From Todiramphus chloris collaris (taxonomy: Eukaryota > Chordata > Aves > Coraciiformes > Alcedinidae): DNA of 64,000 bases. Shown in pieces: positions 24,417 through 36,028 of this stretch. The notes under the pieces were generated by a model that worked only from the letters and a program-made list of their open reading frames with translations, made no database searches and was not told the origin of the DNA. A program made the translations under genes and the position numbers. Numbering within the stretch: the first letter of the stretch is position 1; every line of letters starts with the position of its first letter. The stretch covers positions 5,354,438-5,418,437 of the forward strand of contig JANVCC010000048.1 in the NCBI GenBank assembly GCA_025345505.1. Reading direction: 5' to 3'.

Positions 24417-27400
24417 TGCAACACAAACACTTTTTCTGGGAGAACAAATCATTCAATCTTTCACTATCAGATGCATATTACAGTTGGTGTCATTGCCACA
24501 GGGACAGAAAATTCCCTGCACTCTAAACTGATGAGAAGGTGGCCAGTCAAGGAGGACAGTCCCACGGACTTCAGCAATGCCCAGCTCAGCTCCACTGTCT
24601 GTCTGTGGGAATAACCTACGCCCTCCAAGCCAGTTTATCTTCAATACAAACTGTATATACACCCAACAGCAAGGATCTCCTGGTTTGCCAGGGAGGATTT
24701 GCTCTTCCATTTTATTTTTAAGGAAGCAGAACAGTCACAGATTGCTGTCCTACTGAAGAGACACAGTCAAGACTTTACAGGTTAAACTCTGCAGTGAGGA
24801 AAAAGACATTTTTCTTTCTTAATCTCTAGGGTTCTCTAAAGGTAATGACTGGTATAATCTGCTCTGCCTGAAGAATCAGAAAGCTGTTACAATCTGTTTG
24901 TGAACCACCACTCCAGTGAGGTAACAGTGTGAAAAAACTCACCACAATGTAAGTGAAAATAATCTATCTTATCAAAAGACATTATAACCCTTTGCTAACT
25001 TTGATCAACCCATAGGACAGCCTAAAAAGTACACTTGGAAGGAGAGAAAGTGGAGGGGGAGAAGAGTTTGTCTTTCTGTACCTCAAAATCCTTGAGAACT
25101 TGCACTCTGAAAGGTGAGCTTTATCTTGCAGCGTGAACTGCTGACAGACCTGGTATCTGTACTTTGGGATTCAGCAAACGTAGTGAATGAAACACTGGTG
25201 TTCCTTGCCTCTGATAAGGACTACCTTTTCTAAATAAAGCCTGGACATATTAGGCTACTGTCTCACCACGTTAGTCACCACCAGATAACCTCAGATTCAT
25301 AACTCGGCGATACAACCACAAGTGTATTTTGGAAGTGTTGCTTGTGGTTGTTGAAATAAACAGAGTGCTCCCTCTCCTCCCTCCCTTTTTAGAAAAGGTA
25401 TCAGTTGCAACTTCGGAACACCAAGATGTGTGGAGCCACTAATGAAGTTAGAATCCACAATTCCAAGTTATTAGCGAAAGGAGGACTCATCACTTCTCAT
25501 ATTTCTTGATCTTCTCTTGCTTTGCTTGGCTTCACACCAACACCCTTGAGTCATTACAGTTTGTGGGAAACAAAATATTCCTAAAGAAAAATTCATGACA
25601 TTTTCAGTAGGACACGGTGATAAGAGCTTTGGAAAGAGGTATGACTAATCCAGATCCCAGAAACAAACCTGTAATCTTCTACTGAATGGAAATTAGGAAG
25701 CAATTACCCATGTGGACAGGCTGCTTCTCAAAAGCCTTACTACAGAAAGAAGGACGCGGTGTCAGAAAGGATGTCAGACTGAATGGATTGGTGGTTTCAT
25801 TCAAAATTTACAACTCTCAAATAGCCAGGATGCTGTTTTGTTGACAATAATAAATAGCTAAGGAGATTTGGCAACACCTCAGGCCATGTGCGTGTTAAAA
25901 CCTCTTGGAGTGACACTGGGCATAACTTCCTTTATCAATAATGATCAGTTTGGAGAGAGATGCAACCAAGATGCTTTTGCAGTGTCCCTGTCTCACCCTT
26001 TCTCACCTGGCAACATCTTTACTAAAAATTCCCCGTGCACTAAACAAACAAAAATCAGCGTTTTGAGTGTGCACTTGAGCAGTGCAATCCCAAAGCCTGA
26101 GAGCAACTGCAATGGGAAAAAACAGAAGAAAAGGCAGTCCTTACTGACAAGGTAGAAGGTGAAGGGCTGGTACATTTTTAAGCACAACTGAGGACTTCGA
26201 TTCTCTACACAAGCTAACCCAACACTAACACTTCCATCCTCAGGCAAACTGAGCATGAGCAATATAGCCAGAGGACACCAGGGACAGCAGGTACCACACC
26301 AAACACATCTGAACAGAAACATTATCACACGTTAGATAAGAGCAAACCACTTTCAGTAGGATGACATTCCCTGGAAGCTTGGCTTTTGAAGGAGCACTAG
26401 GGTTCTGTAGCAGTAAAGTGCAAAAGTTCAAGTAAATTATTCTCAAAACAGGAAAGAAAACCCAAACAACTGGGTCACCAAGAGGTTTTGAGGTACTATG
26501 TGGCATTATTTTTTAAAACAGTGCGTTAAATATGCAGCTTACAAAGTATTCAGAAAGGTAGCTGACTCAATACCATAGTAGAGGGGAGCCGTCTTATTGA
26601 CACCTGAGAAAATAAATAGGAAATAAATGATTTTGCCTTTGTCTTCAGAAGGGGAAGTATGAAGTTTCCACCTAGGTTAGAGGGAACACAGCACCGGTGC
26701 TCAACATGTGATGGTAACCCAAAGGATACTGCTGCACTGACAAGGGATTTATAGAAACGAGGCCTCCTCAGTGTTTCAATCCTAATCTAGATGTCAGAAA
26801 TAAAACAATTAGCTGCTTTGCAAGCTACACTAGTTTGTGTAATTAAAAATGAAGCAGTATTAGAAGGAACACCGCGTGTTTCTTCATATATAAGCAAGGC
26901 TGGTAAAGTGTCCAGCAAGACAGCACACGAAGCCTTGGCTTTGCCCTCTTTTGTGGATGTTACACAACACGGGTAGTACATGATAATGATGTGCTGCTAG
27001 CAAAGCCAACACGCTGCAATTTCAAAACAAAACCTGCTCATAAACTCTGTCTACTGGAATGATACAAAAAGAGAGTATAAGTGACTTAGCTGATTGTGCC
27101 CTGAACGTTTCCCAGCCTCTGAAGTCAACTGGACAGTCTTACCCAGATGCAACTCCAGAAACAAAGTGGAAAGCTAGGTTAAAGCCTCCAGAGACAGCCA
27201 AATTTCTTCCATCATTTTATTATCTGCTAATCTGAAGTCTACGTAATTGCTTACTGAATATACACTGTAAGCCAGTTATGGGTACAGTAAATACTGTACA
27301 GTGTTGTAAGATGCCGTGAAAAAACCATCATGTTCATCTGAAGATTATATATCTGAATAGCCTGTGGTTTAGTTATAGGACCTTCTCAAGGTCTCACCTT

Positions 27401-28634
27401 AATCACATTAAGCCTGTAAATTGTGTACCATTTCCAATCGCTGTTTGTTTAAATTGTCTACTAAAATAATATAAAAGGATTTTAGGTTTTGATTTCTTTT
27501 TTTCTTAAATACACCAGAATACCCATCCACGTGGTTTGACAGAATCATCTTCTAAATATTACAACCACTTTATGATGGTATATACTAAGAGGGAAGTTCA
27601 GAAAGAAATTCTCCAGGCTTGAAGTACTTCAGTCTTTGCTGGAAGAAGTTATTTAAGTACATGTTACCCTTAAAAACCTAAATTCACAGCACTATTAATG
27701 TAATTTTCAGTACATGCTTTAGTGCTGCAAGAACAGAATGCTTCTGCTCACCTTCATTAAATTATTCACTGAACAGAAAGTATACATCTAAGAACTGTGA
27801 TGTGAGTATGCTTGCTCTAAACATTTTGTGAGGAGACTTTGTATAAAGGCTTTCATTCAGAATTTTTGAGCTTCAGTCAGTTTTTAACATGGCCATGCTC
27901 CAAGACCAAATCTTCAGGATTCAAGGTTAGGTTTTGCTTTTCCACTGCAAGCCCTTCCAACTTTTCAAGCTCTCTAGCATGTGTAAGAGTAAACACTGTC
28001 CTCAGTCCCTCACTTTTTCTTTCTTTCTTCGTACATAAAATGTTAAAACCAGCAGAATAAACTTTTATTCAAACTTTGACTCTTTACACCGTGTTCTCCC
28101 AACCTTCGTACGCTATGGCAGGTTGCAAGGAAAACAGTTCTCACATAATTTTGGAGCAAGAACTGAAACGGTGCCTAGTACACCTCTGTGAAAGAGCACA
28201 GGCTACATATGGTGAGAGAAATAGTAAGATGACAGCTCCTTCCAGGCAGGATGGCCAGCATTAGACATCAGTTCTGTTTCAGTAATCAGATCATCTATGT
28301 ATTATTTTGCTGATACAAACCACTGAGATCTTCCTGATCACAGCCAAGAAATCACATCTCTCCACTCACAGAAGTTACACAATTCTCTGAGAGCAAGATT
28401 AACCCCATGAACTACACAAGTTATGGGAACCCTGCCTTAAGGGACTGATGGAAACTGCTACACAAACTTATACATAAAATAAAGGTCTTGTTTATTATTG
28501 GTTTGTGTTTGCTTAGGGAAATGCTTTCCCATAGCCAAGAACTGAAAAAAAAACCCCAAACCTGAATCAAATTTGAAGTACAAATATAACACGAAAATGA
28601 AGAGCAGGCAACACGAAAGGTAGACTACAGATCT

Positions 28635-28650
28635 GTAATTAATTAATTAC
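28635..28650. promoter_or_regulatory. Perfect 16-bp TAAT palindrome
   Basis: gtaattaattaattac is its own reverse complement and contains three overlapping TAAT homeodomain cores. Regulatory function is only a possibility, because AT-rich DNA produces such words by chance. Confidence 0.3.
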
Positions 28651-30232
28651 AATGTTACAGTTGAAAAAATTGTCCATAGTTTAGAGTGGCTAAAGCTATT
28701 TTGTCATACAACAACTGGAAGAGGAAATGATAGGCTGGTATAAGAAACCCATCTCAGACATCTGTTGCCTTTCAGTGCATACTGAGATGGAGTTTTGGGA
28801 ACTACTATTGTCACTTTCATATTTAGTAAAATGTCTTCTTAAAGCATCGTCAGCATTTCCTAGGTATTTAAATACGATCCAGCTTTTCTCAAGGTCCTAA
28901 AGGCTACTCTGGGGTCTTAACTATTATACCACCATGTTTTCTTAATGCTACGCATGTACTAGGAGGCAAACACAGATTCTTCTTTAAATGTTTGGTACAA
29001 ACACTCAAGAAATAAAAGAAAAAGGAAAAAAAAACAACAACCCATATTTCATGGTTCACATCTGCATCCATTTTTCAGCACAGGCTCACCTTAAATCCCA
29101 ACCATCCAGTCCTGAGCCTCTAGGAAGGTCTTTATCATCATCTCCAAGTGGCTCACAATCCAAAAGGCAACCCTCCTCCTACAAGAAAACAAACAAACAT
29201 AAAATAGTATGGGTAAGAAGCACAAACGTATATCCCAGGGTATGAAAACAACCTCAGAACCTATCGGGCAGTTGCACAAAGGGGATGACCTGACTGACCA
29301 CAGGGAATGAAGCAACTGAGACTATATTGCTACCCTGCCCATTCCTATAGACAAGATCAATCATCACAAGCAACAGCACTTTTTAAAGCCCAGCTACTGA
29401 TGGATGGACTGTAACTATATTCACAGGGCAAGAGAGGTCTTGCAAGTTCACTAGGAACTCTGGGGAACTTGACTCTTCAGCTACTGCAGTCTGACCTTTC
29501 GACACGAGGCACATTCTTGAACTACCAAATTCTCTAGGAACACCAAGCTTTCACTTAACCACCCCACAGAAAGTTGTCTGCATTACACCTTTTGACACGA
29601 CCAAGCAGCAATGAAGACAGTAACAAAACAGCAGCATCTGCCAGAAGGCTATTACTCTCAAATCCCTTAATTTCAAACATCAGTGGACGCAACTGGAAGA
29701 GCCATCTCTCTTCCTCAAATCGCAGCAATCAGGAGACAGACTTGAGACTTCTCCCACTGAAGAACAATTGATCTATGAAGCAAATCCAGCTCTGTTGGCA
29801 ACACCTGCCATGTGACCCATTTTTTGATCCCCACACCATGAACCACAACTGCTTTTATTTTCTCCTTTAGCAAATACCTATCATCTCTGGCTCTGCCAGT
29901 AACACTAATTGCTTTCCCACAGGATGATTTACCCCATGTGGAGATTTGTGTTGATTCAGTGTCCAAGTTAAGTTGTTTCAAAGCAGATGAATTATCTCAG
30001 GACCACATCGTCCTTAAGGATGCCAATCCCCTCAACTAATAAGAACCCACAATAATCAGCTACTCCAGGCTTGTTCCTCTCTTCTGTACCACCAATGCAA
30101 TTGTTTCTTTCCACAAAGCAGTGAAGAGTTGTCCAGTGCAGAGCAGAACTCCCTGAAACAGCCTGTGTTGTTGAACAGGTTACTGCCTCCCTCCTATAAT
30201 ACAGCTGGCAGATAAAACAACATTTTGGATCA

Positions 30233-30477
30233 AAACTGGAGGTGGGTAGATTCAGATTAAACACATAGGAAGAATTTCTTCCCCATGAGGGTGGTGAGAC
30301 ACTGGCACAGGTTGCCCAGAGGGGTGGTGGAAGCCCCATCCTTGGAAGTGTTTAAGCCCAGGCTGGCTGGGGCTCTGAGCAACCTGCTCTAGTGGGAGGT
30401 GTCCCTGCCCATGGCAGGGGGGTTGGAACCAGATGATCTTTAAGGTCCTTTCCAACCCTGACAATTCTATGATTCTA
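30233..30477 (+). mobile_element. CR1 LINE 3' fragment (about 245 bp)
   Basis: Reads aactggaggtgggtagattc, then 'gaatttcttccccatgaggg', 'cacaggttgcccagaggggt', 'ggttggaaccagatgatctt', and the tail 'caattctatgattcta'. The tail differs from the ccctaccattctatg type, so this is another CR1 subfamily. It is 5'-truncated. Confidence 0.93.
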
Positions 30478-32485
30478 CAATTTTTACTCTTGTGGGGTGA
30501 GGTTCATCTCACATGGATATTTTTCTAGGTAACAAATATATTGCTTCCACTTTCACAGCTGCTTTAATAAACTTCCTTTTTTAATCTATTAAGAAGCAGA
30601 AAATGAAAGTCATGATATCCTCCATGACCAGAGCAACAACTGTTAAGAACAGTCAGGTCACTCCTCTGCTTCCACTGCAGCTGCTGAATGTGTCAGACAC
30701 TAATAACAGCATCTAGAGAAGAGGTCAAACCAAATATAATTCATTGAAAAGACAGATAAGACAGGAATTTTGCCTGAGTTGGGAAAAAACCTCTCATTTT
30801 AGAAGACATTCGAAACCCCAAACAGACTACCTTACTACATGGGAACAGATAAGGCAGCAATTCAGCCTTTCCCTAACACGATACAGCTGTTCACACATTT
30901 TAATCCAGCCAGTTTTTATGGTCTCTCCACATTTATCTTCATATTTCAGGCAGGAAACTCAGCCTAAAGCACCCAGAATATGGTAGAGCACAAGCTATTG
31001 TTTTCCCATTTCCAACTTTCATTCACCTCAGATGAGCACTCCTGCACTTTGGAAGGGTAGAAGAGGGGGGACTTACTTCAGCCTGGGAGGAAAGTTGAAG
31101 AAAAAAGATGCTTGACAAGTGGAAGTTGAAGAAAAGATAAAACTAGTTTCTCCACCATCACTTAATGCTCAGTTTCCAAATTCCTCCTTGCTACGTAACT
31201 GCCTTGATTACTTCTACTGTTCCTACCTTCTTACTCTTTACATATTAGCATTTTAAAAAGACAGAAAAGGAAAGGTTTGAAATCCAGCTACAGTTTTGGT
31301 CAGCTACTTCATGGGTTTCCTTGGAGCAGCTCTGAGGTGGGAAGAGGTAACATTTATAAAGCACAGCACACATGAAACGCAGTGTGTCCTGCTACTATCC
31401 CACTACAATATTTCATTATTTCTTCTTCTTTTTTTTTTTTTCCTGGTAAACACTAGATTTGGGTGTTGCAACAAGAGAGAGAAAACTGCAGTGCTGCAGT
31501 TCTGAAGTCCTGCAGCTAAGTCTATCCTTTGAAAGGAACCTTGGAATATCTGGTTGCGAGTTGAACTATCTTGACAGACTTGGCTTGTTTTGGTGTGGTT
31601 TTTTTCGTATTTGCCTATGTCACTATATTCTACACATCCTTGTTAGTGACAGAAGTCTTACAAGAAGTTTTGGCAAGACCACACGATGAGACAAACACAA
31701 GGCCTAAGAAATACAGAGCACGTATCAGGAAACATTTGAGACTGAAAACCAAAATGAGAGCTGGCAACTGAATTCCAACCTTTTAAAGACTGACCTTGGC
31801 TGCAATTATTTGCACTTCCAGTTCATCTGAGAAGTGTCTGGCAAACCACTTGAACTGTATATCTGATAACTCCCACATTTTGAGACTTTCAAACAATAGC
31901 AGGAAAAGATAGTCCAAATATTAATTTTTGCCTTTTTGATGGACTCTGCCGTATTACACAACAGACAGATTCCTGGAATCAGTGAGGACACCATGAAGGA
32001 AAGACAGACACCAAGATATCATTTGGCTACTTGATATTATTAACTAGAAAGAGGGGCTAGTGGGTAATTGCTTCTGCTTAGCCACACAGGTTCATTAGTT
32101 TTGACCCAGGAGACTAATCAATGTTACAATTTTTTTTTCTAGACAAAGATTCTTCTGGATGCAGATAACATCAATATTTAGACTAATTTAACACCTGACA
32201 GCTGAACCAGGAAAGACTGTCACTGTGTACACAGCAGACAGAAATACAGCTGCTCTGCATAATCTGCAGTGACCCATCAGGTTATTCCCTAGGCTGGCTA
32301 CAGCAGCCTACAGCTACAGCAGCTTCTCTTCTTTAAGATAAGCCTCGTAGTTCTGGAGCTCTTACATGCAGAACAGACTTGAAAGATATTCACTGAAACA
32401 AATTAAGGTTGCATCCGCCAATGTCAAAAGGACAGGACAAAGAAAGAATTTTTCAAGATGTTTACTTGTTGCTTAATGACTTGTA
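30478..32485. other. Non-coding unique sequence
   Basis: No gene or repeat recognised. A T-rich run is present at about 31429-31442. Short frames on both strands look like chance. Confidence 0.55.
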
Positions 32486-32527
32486 TCATAGAATCACAGA
32501 ATGCTTTTGGTTGGAAGAGACCTGTAA
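32486..32527 (-). mobile_element. Short CR1 LINE tail remnant
   Basis: The reverse complement of a CR1 terminus is visible as tcatagaatcacagaatg and ggttggaagagacct. Similarity fades after this, so the remnant is very short. Confidence 0.8.
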
Positions 32528-32886
32528 GTTCTGCAAAGCCACCATCATCTCAGGCTCTTCAAACCCAAGCCAATGGAGCATGACACCACAAAACTTAAGA
32601 GATGTTTTGATGAAGTCCCATTCTGCAAAGCCTTGGCACATTCTTTATTTCTTAGAGAGAATTAAATAAAATAAAGCAGCAGCAGCCTGGAAAAAACTGG
32701 GAGAGAGGTAGAGGTGTGTAACAACTTCCCTGTGAAGCCAGGAATCCTCATGGAGAGTTCAATCAAACCAGAGTCTAATACCTCCTTCACACTATCTCAA
32801 CTGTGGTATCATCCTTCTAAATGCTCCAGAGGCATGAAACAAAACATACTAGACAGCAGTCAAGTGCAAACGAGATTTTCACACTG
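32528..32886. other. Non-coding sequence leading into the gap
   Basis: No gene or repeat recognised. The sequence stops at the run of N. Confidence 0.55.
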
Positions 32887-32986
32887 NNNNNNNNNNNNNN
32901 NNNNNNNNNNNNNNNNNNNNNNNNNNNNNNNNNNNNNNNNNNNNNNNNNNNNNNNNNNNNNNNNNNNNNNNNNNNNNNNNNNNNNN
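32887..32986. other. Assembly gap (100 N)
   Basis: Exactly 100 N, the conventional size for a gap of unknown length. The right edge continues as a run of 11 T, which suggests that low-complexity sequence stopped the assembly. Confidence 0.99.
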
Positions 32987-35290
32987 TTTTTTTTTTTAGT
33001 ATCTCTTTTTTTCCATATTCCTTTTCTCTTCCATCCCACCAAAAAAAAAAAAAAGGCTGGTCCAGTTCTCCCTTCAACACTCAGAAAATCACTTAAGGAC
33101 AGCAAAATTGAACTCTGTGCCTGCATTTACCCTGCACTTATAGTGGTGCTAGTCTGTAATCTCTTAACATCCCATGTTCTTAGTTTTCTTGTTTTCCAGG
33201 CATTTCAGAAGAACCCTACACAAGACTAACAGGATACAGGCTCTTTTGTTTGTAGCCAGTTCTCTTAGAAAACACATTTATGAGCTCAAATCCACCCTGC
33301 TGTTATTTTTTCCTATTCCACCATCTTACTTAAATTGTCACTTGCGGTGTAATCTGCTCCAGTCACAAGGATGCTCCTTCAGTGCACTTCTCCCCTGTTT
33401 GACCTCACATAACACTGCTGTAGTTTGACCATCTGTTCTAGTCCCTCTGCCCAATGATGTTTTCAGAAACAATCTGCTCTTGTACATTCCAGATGCTTTA
33501 AGAAATTACTTTTCTGAAGAACCAAAGATGACCTGCTGAGGAGACAATCTCCACAAGTATTATGAGAGAATCGTGCCTGACTATCCTTTCAACACCCAAA
33601 AGTGAAGCCATTCACCTGGAAGTCACCAGCTCAGTGCCCAGGAAGTTGTCATCTTCATTAAGAATAATAGGTGCATGTGCAATTCTCCCACCATGTACTT
33701 AATAAGTGCAATTAAGGATGACTCCTATAAATAGCATGCCATAGAGAGATATCTGTGAAGCAAAAAGTCGTGTTACTGCAATGCAAGATGAATGTTTGAG
33801 GTGCACACTGGAACAACCGAGTGTGCATTTCCATGCTTACCACATTAAAATGCTGTTATTGACACTTGCCAAATACTCCTTAAGCAAGGAAAATTAAAAG
33901 CAGGAAGCTCCAAAAAAAAGCCCTTTTAGCCAAGAAAGTCATAAGACCTGTTAAAGTGAAGGTTTTTCCACAGTAGTAGGCTGCAGTTTCTCTTAGAATC
34001 TGGTTTCAAATTCGATGAAACAGGATTCTGCAGGAAACTCTATACCGCCGCACAGCAGCTCCCGTCATACACTGACCTCTAGTGTAATAAAGACTCAAGA
34101 CACCAGAATTCTCTTACAAGCTTTAGAAAAATTAACAAATTCTTTTCCCAGCACTCCAAACGACACTTTCATGCAATAGAACAGACTGAAGTCAGGAGGT
34201 CCTCACAGGATTGCTCTTAGTTAACAAAACTGGAGCATGGGGAAAAGAAGCTACAGAACTCCAATTGTTCTAAGGATGTGAAGTTACTTCTGTGCTTACA
34301 TAAAGTCATTTACATCAAAGCTGCATTAAACTGCTTTGAATACCAACTTAATTTAAAACCTAAATAGTCTGGACTAACAGAATTGTTTCCTAGATACAAT
34401 TAAAGCTCAATTACAAAACATTACAAATAGGCTTGGGCAAGTCCTGGACCGGACAGATCACAATTAGATCAGCTCTGCTTCTCTATCTGACTTCTGGAGA
34501 ACAAGTGGACAGAGCTGCTGACTCAGATGAACTTACTGTAGCCAGCACTCAAGACAAGAAGCCTGCTGGAAACTGATATAAAAATCCACATGGGTTGTCA
34601 CTCACTGAAGACACGGGGCTCACAAAGTCAGCTGGAGGAGTGGCCTCTTAGAGAGCCCAGGCAGACTGGGCTGGGAGAGTGGCAGCCTGGTTTTGACCAG
34701 CAGCTTTTGAAAACAAAGCCAAACAAACAGAAAAATTAAGTTAATTTCAAAACTATCAACTTAAAACCCAAAACTATCAACTTAAATCCCAAACAAAAAC
34801 ATCCCCCCACACACTTTAATGCTTAAATAGTCTGCTTTTTGTTATGAGCTGACTGTGGGTTTATGACAACAAATATTTAAGGAAAGCATTGCAAATTCTA
34901 AGACAGCACTGCACCTGACTTTGGACAACAAATCCCACAGCTGTTCCCTTTACTTCAAAACATTTCTTACACCTTTAAAAGCAGGGCATCATTCAGAAGC
35001 TGTTTCCAAATGAAGTGACATTTTCAAGGTGTCCAAGCTTTCCAGAGTCTGTACACACTGTCTCTGAAGTGCCAGCACACGCAGCTATGTTGGGACAAGA
35101 GCTTCTACATGCACTCTGGAATACAAGCTCTTACATACTGAAAACTTTTTTGAACAAGATACTAAAAGCTTCAGAAATACCAAGTTCAAAAAGAGTTAAG
35201 CAGAGAATGAAAACAATCATCACAATTTCAGCATATGAAGGAATTATTCAGAAATTATTTCAGAGATAGCGGTTTGAAACTAAGTTCAGA
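32987..35290. other. Non-coding unique sequence
   Basis: It begins with T-runs (32987-33011) and an A-run at about 33041-33054. It contains an A/C-rich tract with a two-copy 21-bp tandem duplication (34748-34789). No gene recognised. Confidence 0.55.
34748..34789. repeat. Two-copy 21-bp tandem duplication
   Basis: Units 34748-34768 and 34769-34789 (caaaactatcaacttaaa...) are identical except for one base. Confidence 0.9.
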
Positions 35291-36028
35291 TCATAGGATG
35301 GTAGGGGTTGGAAGGGACCTCTGGAGATCATCAAGTCCAACCCCCCTGCCAGAGCAGGGCCACCCAGGGCAGCCCACACAGGAACAGATCCAGGTGGGGC
35401 TGGAAAGTCTCCAGAGAAGGAGACTCCACAGCCTCTCTGGGCAGCCTTGTCCAGGCTCTGGCACTCTCACAGGGAAGTTCTTCTTCAAGTTGAGGTGGAA
35501 CTTGCTGTGTTTCACCTTGCTACCATTACCTCTCATCCTATCCCAAGGCACCACTGCAAAGAGCCTGGCCCCTTCTACTTGACCCCCACCCTGCAGATAT
35601 TTGTAAACATTCAAAAGATCCCCTCTCAGTCTTCTCTTCTCCAGGCTGAACAGCCCCAGGGCTCTCAGCCTTTCCTCATCAGAGAGATGTTCCACTCCAT
35701 CACCTTCATAGCTCTCTGTTGGACGCTCTCCAGTATTTCCCTGTCCCTCTTGAACTGGGGAGCCCAGAACTGAGCACAATACTCCAGATGTGGTCTCACC
35801 AGTGCAGTGTTCCTCACTAGTGCAGACAACCTCCCTTGACCTGCTGGCCACACTCTTCTTTATGCACCCCAGGATACCATTGGTCTTCCTGGCCACAAGG
35901 TCCCATTGCTGTCCCATGGAGAACTTATTGTCCACCAGGACACCAAGGTCCCTCTCTGTGGGGCTGCTTCCCAGTGGGTCTACCCCTAACCTGTACTAGT
36001 ACATGGTGTTGTTCCTCCCCAGGTGTAA
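35291..36028 (-). mobile_element. CR1 LINE, longest copy in the window, with ORF2 C-terminal remnant
   Basis: On the minus strand this is the last part of CR1 ORF2 followed by the 3' terminus. The frame 35935-35291 stays open for 214 codons. In its second half it carries recognisable CR1 ORF2 sequence, including the [14 protein letters not shown] segment (about 35650-35610) and the 'ARLFAVVPWDRMRGNG' segment. The [16 protein letters not shown] segment is in a different frame (35853-35665), so at least one frameshift separates them. The 3' end is tcataggatggtaggggttg in reverse complement. The copy is 5'-truncated and cannot encode a functional protein. Confidence 0.95.

Larger units (their letters stand above)
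18501..30232. other. Non-coding unique sequence, no gene recognised
   Basis: Almost 12 kb without an interspersed repeat that I recognise. It contains A/C-rich tracts (18716-18748, 24364-24416), a CpG-enriched patch at 20701-21085, a CT run near 23615, and a palindromic homeodomain-type array at 28635-28650. Open frames of 60-113 codons occur on both strands and none resembles a known protein. Confidence 0.55.

Noticed and set aside
32714..33229. 171-codon plus frame and others running across the gap
   Set aside because: They are created by reading through the N block as unknown residues, so they are artefacts.
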